This document shows positions 32,623-41,209 of a stretch of 64,000 nt of DNA, one piece after another. Numbering within the stretch: the stretch's first letter is position 1; each line of letters opens with the position of its first letter. The position numbers and the translations under genes are program-made. Below the pieces are notes generated by a model. The model saw only the letters and a list, made by a program, of their open reading frames with translations, made no database searches and had not been told where the DNA came from. The stretch comes from Stappia taiwanensis (GTDB lineage: Bacteria > Pseudomonadota > Alphaproteobacteria > Rhizobiales > Stappiaceae), in assembly GCF_014635285.1 (NCBI RefSeq), contig NZ_BMCR01000003.1:1-64000 (forward strand), written 5' to 3'.

Positions 32623-34079
32623 GAGACGAGGCTCGCTTCTCTCTGGTCGACGGGGGTGAACCGGGCGGTTCGAGGGTCCACCCGATAGCATGGAATGTAA
32701 TCTTGAGCGACTAAGGCAAGGTCATCCACAGCTTGGATGACCCGGTCGACCTTTTCATCGCTCATCAGGGCGGAAAGATTGAGGCGAACCCAGCCGGGTT
32801 TCTCCGTTTCCCGCCCTGCGCGAATGTCCGCGAGCATTGCATCCGAGCGGGTTTGATCGAGGCCAAGCAGACGATGGGCGTAGGCGCCGGCGCAGGCACA
32901 GCCGCCGCGTGCCTGGATGCCGTGCACGTCGCTGAGCAGCCGGGTGAAAAGCTGGTGGTGAACCAGCCCACCGGCGCCATCGCGAACGCGGAACGAGAAG
33001 ATCGGCAGCGCGGTGGCGGGCGCCTTGCCCAGAAGATCGATGCGCGGGTTGCGCGACCAGACGGCGAGCGCGCGGCGGCGCAATGCTTGCTGCCGCTCGG
33101 TCAGCCAGTCCTGCCCCACCGCTTCCTTGACCAGCATGGCAAGCGCGGTGCGAATGTCGCCGATGACATTGGGGGTGCCGCCTTCCTCGCGCGCGGCAAG
33201 ATTGGCGGAATAAGCATGGCCCCAGGGAGAGACGAAGCTGACCGTGCCGCCGCCGGGCAGGGTCGGCCGGGTGCGGCGGGCAATGGCATCGCGCACCACC
33301 ATGACGCCGGAGCCGCCCGGGCCGCCGGGGAACTTGTGCGGCGAAAAGACGATGGCGTCACGCTCCGCATCGGTGCCGGGCTTCATCTCCATCGGCATGT
33401 AGGGTCCGCCGCAGCCGAAATCCCAGATCGCCAGCGCGCCATGGCGCTTCAGGCAACGGGTGACCGCGTCCACATCGGTGAGGATGCCGGTCACATTGGA
33501 GGCGGCGGAAAAGGCGCCGACGATCAGCTCCGCACCGGCAGCACTGGTGAGCGCGTCTTCCAGCGCGGCCATGTCCGGCCCGCCCTCCGGGGCTTCCGGG
33601 ATCTCGATGACCTCGGCGCCGCTTTCGCGCCAGGGCAAGAGATTGGAATGGTGTTCGTAAGGGCCGATCAGCACCACCGCCCGCCCGCCGCCAGCGGTGA
33701 TCGCGGCGATGTCGAGCAGGCCGACGATCCGGTTGATGCCGGCGGTGGAGCCGGAGCCGGTGAAGACGACGCTCATGCTGTTATCGGCGCCGACCAGCCG
33801 GGCGATCTGTGCCCGGGCTTCCTCGCGCAGACGGGTGCAGTAGCTGCCGCAAAAGGACGCCTGGGTGTGGCTGTTGGCGTAATAGGGCAGGACCCGGTCG
33901 CGAATGAAATCCTCCACCTGCACCAGCGCCCGCCCCGAGGCGACATAATCGGCATAAAGCAACGGCTTCTCGCCGAACGGGCCGTCGATCGGCACGCCGT
34001 CGCCAATCAAACCGTCGCGGATCCGCTCTCGGATATCCGGCTGGCGAAGGGACTGGATGAAATCGGAAAGAGGGGACAT
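32619..34079 (-). CDS. Class V aminotransferase / cysteine-desulfurase-like PLP enzyme
   Basis: A 486-aa PLP enzyme, fold type I. The Schiff-base Lys is in FSPHKFPGGPG. The PLP pocket is marked by GPYEHHSNLLPW and AIWDFGCGGPY. A Cys-rich loop, RGGCACAGAYAH, sits where desulfurases have their catalytic Cys. The first gene of the minus-strand operon, it lies 105 bp from the divergent Lrp/AsnC gene, whose palindrome may control it. Because housekeeping Isc/Suf partners are absent, I infer a catabolic C-S or C-N lyase role over Fe-S assembly. Confidence 0.8.
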   Translation of the reverse strand: MSPLSDFIQSLRQPDIRERIRDGLIGDGVPIDGPFGEKPLLYADYVASGRALVQVEDFIRDRVLPYYANSHTQASFCGSYCTRLREEARAQIARLVGADNSMSVVFTGSGSTAGINRIVGLLDIAAITAGGGRAVVLIGPYEHHSNLLPWRESGAEVIEIPEAPEGGPDMAALEDALTSAAGAELIVGAFSAASNVTGILTDVDAVTRCLKRHGALAIWDFGCGGPYMPMEMKPGTDAERDAIVFSPHKFPGGPGGSGVMVVRDAIARRTRPTLPGGGTVSFVSPWGHAYSANLAAREEGGTPNVIGDIRTALAMLVKEAVGQDWLTERQQALRRRALAVWSRNPRIDLLGKAPATALPIFSFRVRDGAGGLVHHQLFTRLLSDVHGIQARGGCACAGAYAHRLLGLDQTRSDAMLADIRAGRETEKPGWVRLNLSALMSDEKVDRVIQAVDDLALVAQDYIPCYRVDPRTARFTPVDQREASLVS

Positions 34080-34166
34080 TCGAGCTCCGAGGCTGAAACT
34101 TTCCGACAGTTTGACATCAAATACGTAGGTATTTTCACATAAATCACTCTTGGTTTTGGAAAGATT

Positions 34167-34180
34167 CGATCATATGATCG
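34167..34180. promoter_or_regulatory. Perfect 14-bp palindrome at the Lrp/AsnC gene start
   Basis: CGATCATATGATCG is perfectly symmetrical and ends 4 nt before the Lrp/AsnC ATG (34185). CGATCATTTT (34199-34208) inside the coding start repeats half of it. Lrp/AsnC proteins bind such sites and often repress themselves, and the divergent catabolic operon (start 34079) is close enough to be co-controlled. Confidence 0.55.
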
Positions 34181-34184
34181 AGGA

Positions 34185-34649
34185 ATGACCCATAAACTCG
34201 ATCATTTTGACCGCCGCCTTCTGGAAGAGTTGCAGCGGGATTCCGCCCAGTCGCAACGAGCGCTCAGCGAGCGGATCGGTCTGTCGCAAAACGCCTGTTG
34301 GCGGCGCCTGAAGGCGCTGGAGGAAGCGGGCGTCATCCGCCACAGGACCGTGGTTCTGGACCGGAACCAGTTGCAGGCGGGGCTGGTGGTGTTCGTCATG
34401 GTCAAGACGCGGCACCATTCGGCAAGCTGGCTGCAGCGATTCCGGCGGCATGTCTCCACCATCCCGGAAGTGATCGACTTTTTCCGGATCGGTGGCGAAT
34501 ACGACTACCTTCTGAAGATCATCACCCGCGACATGGTCAGCTATGACGAGGTCTACAAGCGGCTGATCGACGAGGTGGAACTGGAGACCGTGACCTCCTT
34601 CTTTGCCATGGAGGCGATCGAGGAGCAGCGGCCGATTCCCCTCGCGTGA
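34185..34649 (+). CDS. Lrp/AsnC-family transcriptional regulator
   Basis: A 154-aa protein with the classic two-domain layout. An N-terminal HTH (LDHFDRRLLEELQRDSAQSQ, then LSERIGLSQNACWRRLKAL) is followed by an effector-binding AsnC domain, with GEYDYLLKIITRDMVSYDEV near the C-terminus. Regulators of this family respond to amino acids or related compounds. It is divergent from the aminotransferase-MFS-FMO-CMD-opine-transport operon and is its probable local regulator. GAGG sits shortly upstream of ATG 34185, inside the palindrome region. Confidence 0.93.
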   Translation: MTHKLDHFDRRLLEELQRDSAQSQRALSERIGLSQNACWRRLKALEEAGVIRHRTVVLDRNQLQAGLVVFVMVKTRHHSASWLQRFRRHVSTIPEVIDFFRIGGEYDYLLKIITRDMVSYDEVYKRLIDEVELETVTSFFAMEAIEEQRPIPLA

Positions 34650-34820
34650 CGGGGGCGGCGTTCGCCCGCGCCGTGACGACGTGCCGCATGGGGGCGGTTG
34701 GCGAAAGGCGCGACGTCAGCCGGCCGCCTTCCCGGTGCGAATTGGCCGGAAGCCTTGGAGGGGCGCGAGGCGCTGCCTAAGTCATTGGTCGGACACTTCT
34801 CACGAAACAGGAGTTCGGAC

Positions 34821-36143
34821 ATGGCCGATGGAACGAAGATGGCGCCGGCTGCGCGGCGCAGCCTGCTGGTTCAGGGCTTTACCAACAGTGTGCTCGATCC
34901 GAACGGCGAGATGCTCGGGCCGGTCGAGAATGGCGGTACCGTCATCGCCAACACCGCGCCGGGCTGCTGGGGGCCGATGATCACGCCGCGCCTGCGCGGT
35001 GGCCATGAGGTCACCCGGCCGGTGCGGGTCGAGGGCGCCGAGCCGGGCGATGGGCTGGCGATCCGCATTCGCGACATCACCGTCACCTCGATTGCCACCG
35101 CATCTGGCCATGACACCTCGCCGGAAGGCTTTTGCCTCGGCGATCCTTATGTGGCCGCGCGCTGTCCGACCTGCGACACGGTCTGGCCGGAAACCCATGT
35201 GGAGGGCATTGGCCAGGACGCGGTGAAATGCGACGTTTGCGGCAATGCGGTAAAGCCCTTTGAGGTGGAGCATGGCTATACGGTCACTTTCGACGACACC
35301 CGCACGGTCGGTCTGACCCTGCCGCAGGCGGCGGCGGAGACCATCGCCCACAACGCCAACCACTATGCCGCGCTGCCGGACGAAAGCCGTCAGCACTCGA
35401 TCCTGACCTATGCGCCCTCCGACATGCCGGGAACGCTGGTGCGCATGCGGCCGTTCCTCGGCCAACTCGGCACCTGCCCGTCTAGGGCCATGCCGGACAG
35501 TCACAACGCGGGCGACTTTGGCGCCTTCCTTGTCGGCGCGCCGCATGACTACGCCATCACCGCGGAGGAGCTGGCCGAGCACAAGACCGACGGGCACATG
35601 GACATCGATGCGGTGCGTGCCGGGGCGATCCTGGTTGCGCCGGTGAAGGTGTCGGGTGCGGGGCTCTACATGGGCGACATGCACGCCGGGCAGGGGGATG
35701 GCGAGATCGCCGGGCACACCATGGATGTCGCCGGCAGCGTGACGCTGCAGGTCGAGGTGGTGAAGAATTACCCGCTCGACGGGCCGGTGCTGTTCCCGCT
35801 GCTTGAGGATCTGCTGCCGCTCGCCCGGCCCTTCTCCGAGGAGGAAAAGACCAAGGGGCAGCGCCTGGCCGCGAAATGGGGCGTGTCGGAGATGGAGCCG
35901 CTGGCACCGATTTCGGTGATCGGCACGGCAGCCAACCTCAACGATGCCATCGAGAACGGCCTTGCCCGCGCGGCCAAGTTGCTCGGCGTCACCGTGCCCG
36001 AGGTGCGCAACCGGGCCACCATCAACGGCGCGATCGAGATCGGCCGGGCGCCCGGCGTCATCCAGGTGACCTTCCTGGCGCCGCTCGCCAAGCTCGATGC
36101 GGTCGGGCTCGGCGACTACGCGCGGGAACAATACGGCCTCTGA
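34821..36143 (+). CDS. Acetamidase/formamidase family protein with zinc-ribbon-like insert
   Basis: A 440-aa FmdA/AmdA-family protein, ATG 34821 with CAGGAG upstream. It begins with a GxV region (GPVENGGTVIANTAPGCWGP) and has GDMHAGQGDGEIAGHT, the signature loop of formamidase/acetamidase. It would hydrolyse short amides to ammonia. CPTCDTVWPETH and CDVCGNAV in residues about 115-145 form two CxxC pairs, an insertion that looks like a zinc ribbon; typical family members, as I recall them, lack it. It lies downstream of the Lrp gene on the plus strand, separated by 171 bp in which I saw no other feature. Confidence 0.85.
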   Translation: MADGTKMAPAARRSLLVQGFTNSVLDPNGEMLGPVENGGTVIANTAPGCWGPMITPRLRGGHEVTRPVRVEGAEPGDGLAIRIRDITVTSIATASGHDTSPEGFCLGDPYVAARCPTCDTVWPETHVEGIGQDAVKCDVCGNAVKPFEVEHGYTVTFDDTRTVGLTLPQAAAETIAHNANHYAALPDESRQHSILTYAPSDMPGTLVRMRPFLGQLGTCPSRAMPDSHNAGDFGAFLVGAPHDYAITAEELAEHKTDGHMDIDAVRAGAILVAPVKVSGAGLYMGDMHAGQGDGEIAGHTMDVAGSVTLQVEVVKNYPLDGPVLFPLLEDLLPLARPFSEEEKTKGQRLAAKWGVSEMEPLAPISVIGTAANLNDAIENGLARAAKLLGVTVPEVRNRATINGAIEIGRAPGVIQVTFLAPLAKLDAVGLGDYAREQYGL

Positions 36144-36166
36144 GCCGGCACGTTCCCTGATCTCTT

Positions 36167-36200
36167 CCGCTACGGCCCCATCGGGTCGTGGCGGATTTTG
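36167..36200. terminator. Intrinsic terminator-like hairpin after the amidase gene
   Basis: A 12-bp stem, including two G-U pairs (36167-36178 with 36183-36194), around a CATC loop, followed on the plus strand by ATTTTG. It lies 24 nt past the amidase stop and between convergent genes. It fits a rho-independent terminator for the amidase transcript. Confidence 0.65.
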
Positions 36201-36219
36201 TATCCGGGGAGAGGGCTTT

Positions 36220-36741
36220 CTAGCCCGCGCCTTCCGGCAAGACCCCTGACGCAGCCAGAAGCTGCCCGGCAAGATAGAGCCCGATGCCGAAGGACAGATG
36301 CGCAATGAGACTGCGGGAGCGGGCTGTCCAGGGCTTCGGCGTTCGTGACGCGGCGATGCCGGCGCCCAATCCCGGCTGCATCAGCAGGAACGGCGCCAGC
36401 ACGCTGGCGAGACCGATGATCAGCGCCGGAGCGAGGCTCGGCTGGCTTGCCCATCCCGGCTCCCAGACGAATAGAAGCACGGCGGCGAAGAGAACGCCGA
36501 TGGCGTAATGCGCCGTCCAGCCCAGGAAGGCCTCGCGGCGGACCGGTGCGGCCTTGCCGATGGCGTCATGGCTGAAGCGCCCCTGCCGGAAATGGCCGAT
36601 CCAGCGGCCCACCAACCGGTAGTCGAGCGCGGGAATTCCGAACAGGCGTTTTTGCAGGAGTGCCCAAAGGTCCATGAAGGCTGTGGCGCCAACGCCAATC
36701 GCCAGAGCTCCGATCATTCCCGGCAGCATGTTTCCCGTCAC
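36220..36741 (-). CDS. DUF2938-family membrane protein
   Basis: A 173-aa protein with about four hydrophobic segments. GTG 36741 is chosen because AAGGAG lies 6 nt upstream; ATG 36729 is also possible. Recognisable stretches are AIGVGATAFMDLWALLQKRLFG at the N-terminus, GRWIGHFRQGRF, LGWTAHYAIGVLFA and PGLGAGIAASRTP, which match DUF2938 as I know it. The function is unknown. It has its own promoter region with a long dyad (36785-36822), so it is probably regulated on its own. Confidence 0.75.
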   Translation of the reverse strand: MTGNMLPGMIGALAIGVGATAFMDLWALLQKRLFGIPALDYRLVGRWIGHFRQGRFSHDAIGKAAPVRREAFLGWTAHYAIGVLFAAVLLFVWEPGWASQPSLAPALIIGLASVLAPFLLMQPGLGAGIAASRTPKPWTARSRSLIAHLSFGIGLYLAGQLLAASGVLPEGAG

Positions 36742-36784
36742 CCGTCTCTCCTTCAGACTGCGTTGGCTCCTAGTGGAGGTCCTT

Positions 36785-36840
36785 CGCTTCATCATTCAAT
36801 AGATTTATTGATTGATGAAGCGATGAAGGACATCTGTCAA
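36785..36840 (-). promoter_or_regulatory. Promoter-operator of the DUF2938 gene
   Basis: On the minus strand TTGACA (36840-36835) looks like a -35 box. About 13 nt further on, a 17-bp inverted repeat with one mismatch and a 4-nt spacer (arms 36806-36822 and 36785-36801) covers where the -10 box would be. This is the arrangement of a repressor operator. No clear consensus -10 hexamer is seen inside the dyad. Confidence 0.5.
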
Positions 36841-36867
36841 CGGCGAAGAGAAGTCCGTGCCTGTCAG

Positions 36868-38034
36868 TCAGTCCCGCAACACGGTGTCGAGCGCCTCGGC
36901 GCCTGCCTGAAAGGTCTGGTCGTAGTCGCCCGGTCCGCCGATCACATAGCGGTAGTCGAGCCCAAGCCGCCGACTCAGCCAGAAATAGGTGCTCTTGACG
37001 AAATTCTCCGGAAAAATTTCCACCACCTGGGTGCCCGGCCGACAGAACAGCAGGTTGGTGAGCCCAGCCCCGTGCACGGCGACAACCCGGTCCGCAGCAT
37101 GGAAGGTCTCCACCTGTTCCGCGAAATTGCCGTAGTGGGCGATGAAGGGCGTGTAGCCATGCTGGTCGAGCACCGCGCGAACCGCTTGTTCGTCGGTCAT
37201 GCGCCTGAGCTTGGCCGTGCCGCGATCGAGAAAGACCCGTTTGGTGCGCGTGCTGTTCTGAGGGGCGTCGTTGCCATCGCGCAGGATCCGGGTCAGCCGG
37301 GCGGCAAGGTCCCGGGTCACCGGCATCCATTCGTAGTTGGTGCCGAGTGCGGCAATCCACTCCAGAGTACCGCCGGACAGCCGCTCATCCTTGCCGAACT
37401 CCTCGACGCTGAGGCAGGGGTACGCGTCGAGGAGAGCAGCGCAAACCTGTTGCTGCGCCGGATGTCCGCCGGACGGAACCAGTGCCGTCAGCGGCAGCTC
37501 CGCCGGGTGGCCCTCGAGCGCGGCGAGGAGCGGCAGAATGTCATTGGCGAAAAGGTGATAATAATGCCCCATATTGGGCAGCAGCACGTATCGCCCGGCG
37601 GCGAGCTGGCGGCGTTTCAACCGCGCCGGCTTGCTGAAGTTCCAGTTCGGTCGCGATCCGTCGAGATTGACGAGCGCCTGTTCCTGTGGTCGGAAGATCG
37701 TGCCGGTGTGGCCAAGCACCTCACAATTCTCAAGCACGGCCAGTTGCCTTCGCATGAGCGTCTCGCCGGATTCATTGCCCTTTGTGTCGCCAGTGTCGTT
37801 GCTGGCCGCAGGGCGCAAGATATCGCGGACTTCCTCGGGTGTAACGTCGACCTGCCAGCGCTCCCGCCGGTCTTCCAGCACCTTGGCGGCACAATCGACC
37901 GCCCGAAGGCTGATCAAGGGGAAGGCAAAGGCCCGTCCAAGCGGAGGGCAGAGCCGGACCGCACCGCGCATGAAGGACCAGCGTAGGCGGCGGACGCTCA
38001 GGATCTGTCGGAGTTTGGATTTCTTGCGCGCCAT
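36868..38034 (-). CDS. Glycosyltransferase family 61 protein
   Basis: A 388-aa protein with a basic N-terminus (ARKKSKLRQILSVRRLRW) and no signal peptide. The GT61 (DUF563) signature is seen in HGAGLTNLLFCRPGTQVVEIFP, plus YYHLFANDILPLLAAL and RVFLDRG upstream of it. These enzymes add sugars such as xylose or other pentoses in glycan synthesis. It is divergent (204-bp gap, nothing else seen) from a GT2 gene and next to a sugar-modification locus, so a role in capsule or LPS assembly is likely. The sugar donor is unknown. Confidence 0.83.
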   Translation of the reverse strand: MARKKSKLRQILSVRRLRWSFMRGAVRLCPPLGRAFAFPLISLRAVDCAAKVLEDRRERWQVDVTPEEVRDILRPAASNDTGDTKGNESGETLMRRQLAVLENCEVLGHTGTIFRPQEQALVNLDGSRPNWNFSKPARLKRRQLAAGRYVLLPNMGHYYHLFANDILPLLAALEGHPAELPLTALVPSGGHPAQQQVCAALLDAYPCLSVEEFGKDERLSGGTLEWIAALGTNYEWMPVTRDLAARLTRILRDGNDAPQNSTRTKRVFLDRGTAKLRRMTDEQAVRAVLDQHGYTPFIAHYGNFAEQVETFHAADRVVAVHGAGLTNLLFCRPGTQVVEIFPENFVKSTYFWLSRRLGLDYRYVIGGPGDYDQTFQAGAEALDTVLRD

Positions 38035-38238
38035 CAGCGGCAGCTTGTCCTCTGTGCGGCGGAGTGCGCCGGGTGATATTGCATGCGGCCGACCGCTCAG
38101 CGGGGATGGCCTTAATCTGATGGCTTGTCATGCCACAGCGAGGGTGCGAAGAACACCTCCGGCTCACCTGTGGGCAGATCGCATCGCAGGGGCCCCAGCG
38201 GTGCGGGCGAATGAAGCAGATCAAGAGGAAGTTTTGGA

Positions 38239-39141
38239 ATGGGCGAGGCGCCGAGAGTAACGATCGGGCTTCCGGTCTATAATGGCGAAGACCTGATGCG
38301 TGAGTGCCTGGCCTCGATCGAGGCGCAGACCTATCCGCACTTTATCGTCAATATCCATGACAATGCCTCGACCGACCGGACGGTCGCGATTGCGGAGGAA
38401 TTTGCCGCCCGGGACGCGCGGTTCCGCATTCATCGCAATCCGGTCAACGTCGGGTCGGAGAAGAACTTCCTTGATGCACTGGATCGCGCCGACACGGAGT
38501 TCTTCCTGTGGCGCGCCGACGATGATCTGACCTCGCCGGACTTTCTTGAGCGCATGGTCGCCCGCCTTGACGAGACGCCGGGAGCGGTGCTGGCAGTCGC
38601 CCGCGTGGAGTCGCGCAAGCCAAGCAAGGGACGGGTGAAGGAAATCGCCTTTCCGGAAAACTGGCCCGGTCCGCGCGTTCTCAACATCGTGCGGCATATG
38701 TTTCTGTCGCACCCCTCCTGGATCTACGGATTGTGGCGCACGGATGCTCTACGGCGCCACTATCGCGAGACCTGGGAAAAATACCCCGTTGGCTGGGCCA
38801 ATGACCACCTGGTTCTGCTTGGCGTGATCCTTGATGATGCGGTGGTCGGCGACAATCAGGCCTGTTTCATCCAACGGATCGGTGCGCGCAAGGGGCAGCT
38901 CAGCGCCCCTAAGCGGCGTCGGCCGCTCGACGAGTTGCTTGCCGACAAGGAGGCCTCACTTACCCGATTCCGGCCCTTGTGCCGGCAGGCGGTCGAGGAG
39001 CGGGAATGGAGCCCGCTTGAGCGCTTCGTCCTCAACCGGGTGATCGACCGCTATGCCTATTTCCGTGTTCGGTCCTCGCCTTGGCGGGTCTGGAAGTTGC
39101 GCATGCGCAAGAAACTGACAGGAGTCCTTGGCAGGAGCTGA
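38239..39141 (+). CDS. Glycosyltransferase family 2 protein
   Basis: A 300-aa GT-A fold enzyme. It opens VTIGLPVYNGEDLMRECLAS, then HDNASTDRT and a DxD-type FLWRADDDLTS, the nucleotide-sugar and metal site. AGAGGAAG precedes ATG 38239. The C-terminal region is basic (RVWKLRMRKKL). It stands at the start of the polysaccharide locus and probably transfers a sugar in O-antigen or exopolysaccharide assembly. Its specificity cannot be told. Confidence 0.88.
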   Translation: MGEAPRVTIGLPVYNGEDLMRECLASIEAQTYPHFIVNIHDNASTDRTVAIAEEFAARDARFRIHRNPVNVGSEKNFLDALDRADTEFFLWRADDDLTSPDFLERMVARLDETPGAVLAVARVESRKPSKGRVKEIAFPENWPGPRVLNIVRHMFLSHPSWIYGLWRTDALRRHYRETWEKYPVGWANDHLVLLGVILDDAVVGDNQACFIQRIGARKGQLSAPKRRRPLDELLADKEASLTRFRPLCRQAVEEREWSPLERFVLNRVIDRYAYFRVRSSPWRVWKLRMRKKLTGVLGRS

Positions 39142-39153
39142 GCCCCGGTCCGC

Positions 39154-39177
39154 GCATCAGCCGCCGTGGGCTGATGC
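39154..39177. terminator. Hairpin terminator between convergent GT2 and aminotransferase genes
   Basis: GCATCAGCC (39154-39162) and GGCTGATGC (39169-39177) form a perfect 9-bp stem with a 6-nt loop, followed on the plus strand by TCAGTTTTC. It is 12 nt past the GT2 stop and ends 12 nt before the aminotransferase stop. Confidence 0.75.
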
Positions 39178-39189
39178 TCAGTTTTCATG

Positions 39190-40326
39190 TCAGCGACGCA
39201 GGATTTCTTCCAGGGCCGCCGCCACCCGGTTCACCTTGGCCTCGTCCATGTGATAGCCGGACGGCAGGTTGACCCCCACCCGGGCAATCTCGTGACCGAC
39301 CGGATCTGACGGCAGGAACCGGGCGCTTTCCGGCCGTTCCGCATAGGCGGGAAGGGTCGAAAGCGGCGTGAAGAATGGACGGGAATCGATGCCGCGGGCT
39401 TTCAGGCCCTCCATAATGGCGAATTTGTCGAGGCCGTAGTCGGCGTCGGGCACGATGGTGACCATCCAATAGGAATTGCTGGTGCCGGCCGGCTCGGTAT
39501 TGAGGGCCACGCCTTGCAGGTTGGCGAGCCGGTCCCGGTACCAGGCGAAGATCTGGCGTTTCTGGGCGATCAGCTCGTCGAAACGCTCCATCTGGCCGAG
39601 GCCAAGGGCAGCCTGAACCGCACTCATCTTGTACTTGAAGGCCACTTCCGTGTTGAGGAAGAAGCGGTCGCCAGGCGGGCGGCCATGATCGCGCAGGGTC
39701 ATCACGCGGGCATGCAGCGCGTCGTCGCTGGTCACCAGCATTCCCCCCTCGCCGGTGGCCACCGTCTTTGAGCCGTGAAAGGAGAACACGCCGATATCGC
39801 CAAGGCTTCCGGCCTGCTGTCCGGCATAGGTCGATCCCAGGGCTTCGGCGGAATCCTCCAGGAGGAACAGGTCATGCGCGTCGGCGATGGCGCGCAGGCG
39901 CTGCCAGTCGGCCATGGAGCCGTAGAGGTCGACAGCGATGATCGCCCGGGTCTTGTCCGTGATCGCCGCAACGACGGCGTCGGGATCGATACACCATGTC
40001 TCCTTGAGACTGTCGACGAACACCGGTGTTGCGCCGACATAGCTCACTGGAGCCACTGATGCGATCCAGGTGACGTCCGGAACGATCACCTCGTCTCCCG
40101 GGCCGATGCCGCGCGCGGCAAGTGCCAGGTGGATGGCGGCCGTGCAATGGGGCAGGCTGACTGCGTGCTTGGCTCCGACAGTCTCGGCGAACAGGGCTTC
40201 GAAACGGGCGTTGAAGGCGTTGTGATTCTGATACCAGGCATTGCGAGCCGCATCAGCTGCATAGGCCACCTCCCGATCTGTGATGGAAGGTCCGGCAACG
40301 GGCAGGAAATCGTCTGCGATGGACAT
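39190..40326 (-). CDS. DegT/DnrJ/EryC1-family sugar aminotransferase
   Basis: A 378-aa PLP enzyme, ATG 40326. The Schiff-base Lys is in SFHGSKTVATGEGG; the upstream LLEDSAEALGSTYAG holds the PLP-pocket Asp. HGRPPGDRFFLNTEVAFKYKMS is the usual follow-on region. It transaminates a keto-sugar nucleotide (for instance a 3- or 4-keto-hexose) to an amino sugar. The N-acetyltransferase at 41210 could act on its product. It is divergent from the CmcI-like gene, with a 137-bp gap in which I saw nothing else. Confidence 0.9.
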   Translation of the reverse strand: MSIADDFLPVAGPSITDREVAYAADAARNAWYQNHNAFNARFEALFAETVGAKHAVSLPHCTAAIHLALAARGIGPGDEVIVPDVTWIASVAPVSYVGATPVFVDSLKETWCIDPDAVVAAITDKTRAIIAVDLYGSMADWQRLRAIADAHDLFLLEDSAEALGSTYAGQQAGSLGDIGVFSFHGSKTVATGEGGMLVTSDDALHARVMTLRDHGRPPGDRFFLNTEVAFKYKMSAVQAALGLGQMERFDELIAQKRQIFAWYRDRLANLQGVALNTEPAGTSNSYWMVTIVPDADYGLDKFAIMEGLKARGIDSRPFFTPLSTLPAYAERPESARFLPSDPVGHEIARVGVNLPSGYHMDEAKVNRVAAALEEILRR

Positions 40327-40463
40327 ATGGGCTTCAAGGCTCCTCGCATATGGGATCCCTGCTTGTGCCATAGGCCACGCATCCCGCGCAATCGACCAAT
40401 TTTGACCTTGGCCTTGCCTTCGTTCGCGGCTAGGTTCGCGCAAATTTCAGGAAGGACAAGCTG

Positions 40464-41204
40464 GTGAAAGACGATCGCGCGGAGTTCGAGGAAAACAAGC
40501 GTCGCCAGTCCGTGGCGCTGGGCAAGGATACGGCCGTCTTCGAGAAGAGCCTCGATACGATGGTCGCGCTCGATACCTATGACTACTCCTACCTCTGGAG
40601 CTGGATGGGGGTGCCGATCATCCAGTTCCCGGCCGATGTGATGGCGACCCAGGAAGTGATCTGGGCGACCAAGCCGGATGTGATCATCGAAACCGGTGTT
40701 GCCCGGGGCGGATCGGTGATCTTCATGGCATCGCTGCTCGAGATGCTCGGCAAGGGCAAGGTCATCGGTGTCGATATCGACATTCGTGCGCACAATCGCG
40801 ACAGCATCGAAAGCCACCCGATGTCGAAGCGGATCGAGCTCGTGGAAGGCTCTTCCGTTGGCGAGGAAACCCTGGCTCGCGTGCGCGATATGATCCCGGA
40901 GGGCGCCTCGGTGATGGTGGTGCTCGATTCCGACCATTCCCGCGATCATGTGCTGGCCGAGTTGCGCGCCTATGGTCCGCTTGTCACCAAGGGGTGCTAC
41001 ATGGTCGTCGCCGATACGGCCGTTGGCCACCTTGATGCGGATCGGGCGCCGACGAAGCGTTCAAAGATCTGGTACAAGGGCAACGAGCCGTTGACCGCCC
41101 TGCGCATGTACATGAACGAGGCCGACATGTTCGAGATCGATGAAGAGCTGAATGGCAAGCTCGTGATGTCCTCGTCGCCGGGCGGGTACATCGTAAGGCG
41201 ATAG
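40464..41204 (+). CDS. CmcI-family (cephalosporin-hydroxylase-like) SAM-dependent methyltransferase
   Basis: A 246-aa protein, GTG 40464 with GGAAGGAC upstream. It has PDVIIETGVARGGSVIFMAS (the SAM motif of this family), GVDIDIRAHNRDSIESHP and VMVVLDSDHSRDHV with the metal-binding Asp/His. CmcI-type proteins methylate hydroxyl groups despite the historical hydroxylase name. Here it likely O-methylates a sugar of a surface glycan. It is the first gene of a tightly packed seven-gene run to 44419. Confidence 0.85.
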   Translation: MKDDRAEFEENKRRQSVALGKDTAVFEKSLDTMVALDTYDYSYLWSWMGVPIIQFPADVMATQEVIWATKPDVIIETGVARGGSVIFMASLLEMLGKGKVIGVDIDIRAHNRDSIESHPMSKRIELVEGSSVGEETLARVRDMIPEGASVMVVLDSDHSRDHVLAELRAYGPLVTKGCYMVVADTAVGHLDADRAPTKRSKIWYKGNEPLTALRMYMNEADMFEIDEELNGKLVMSSSPGGYIVRR

Positions 41205-41209
41205 ACGCA

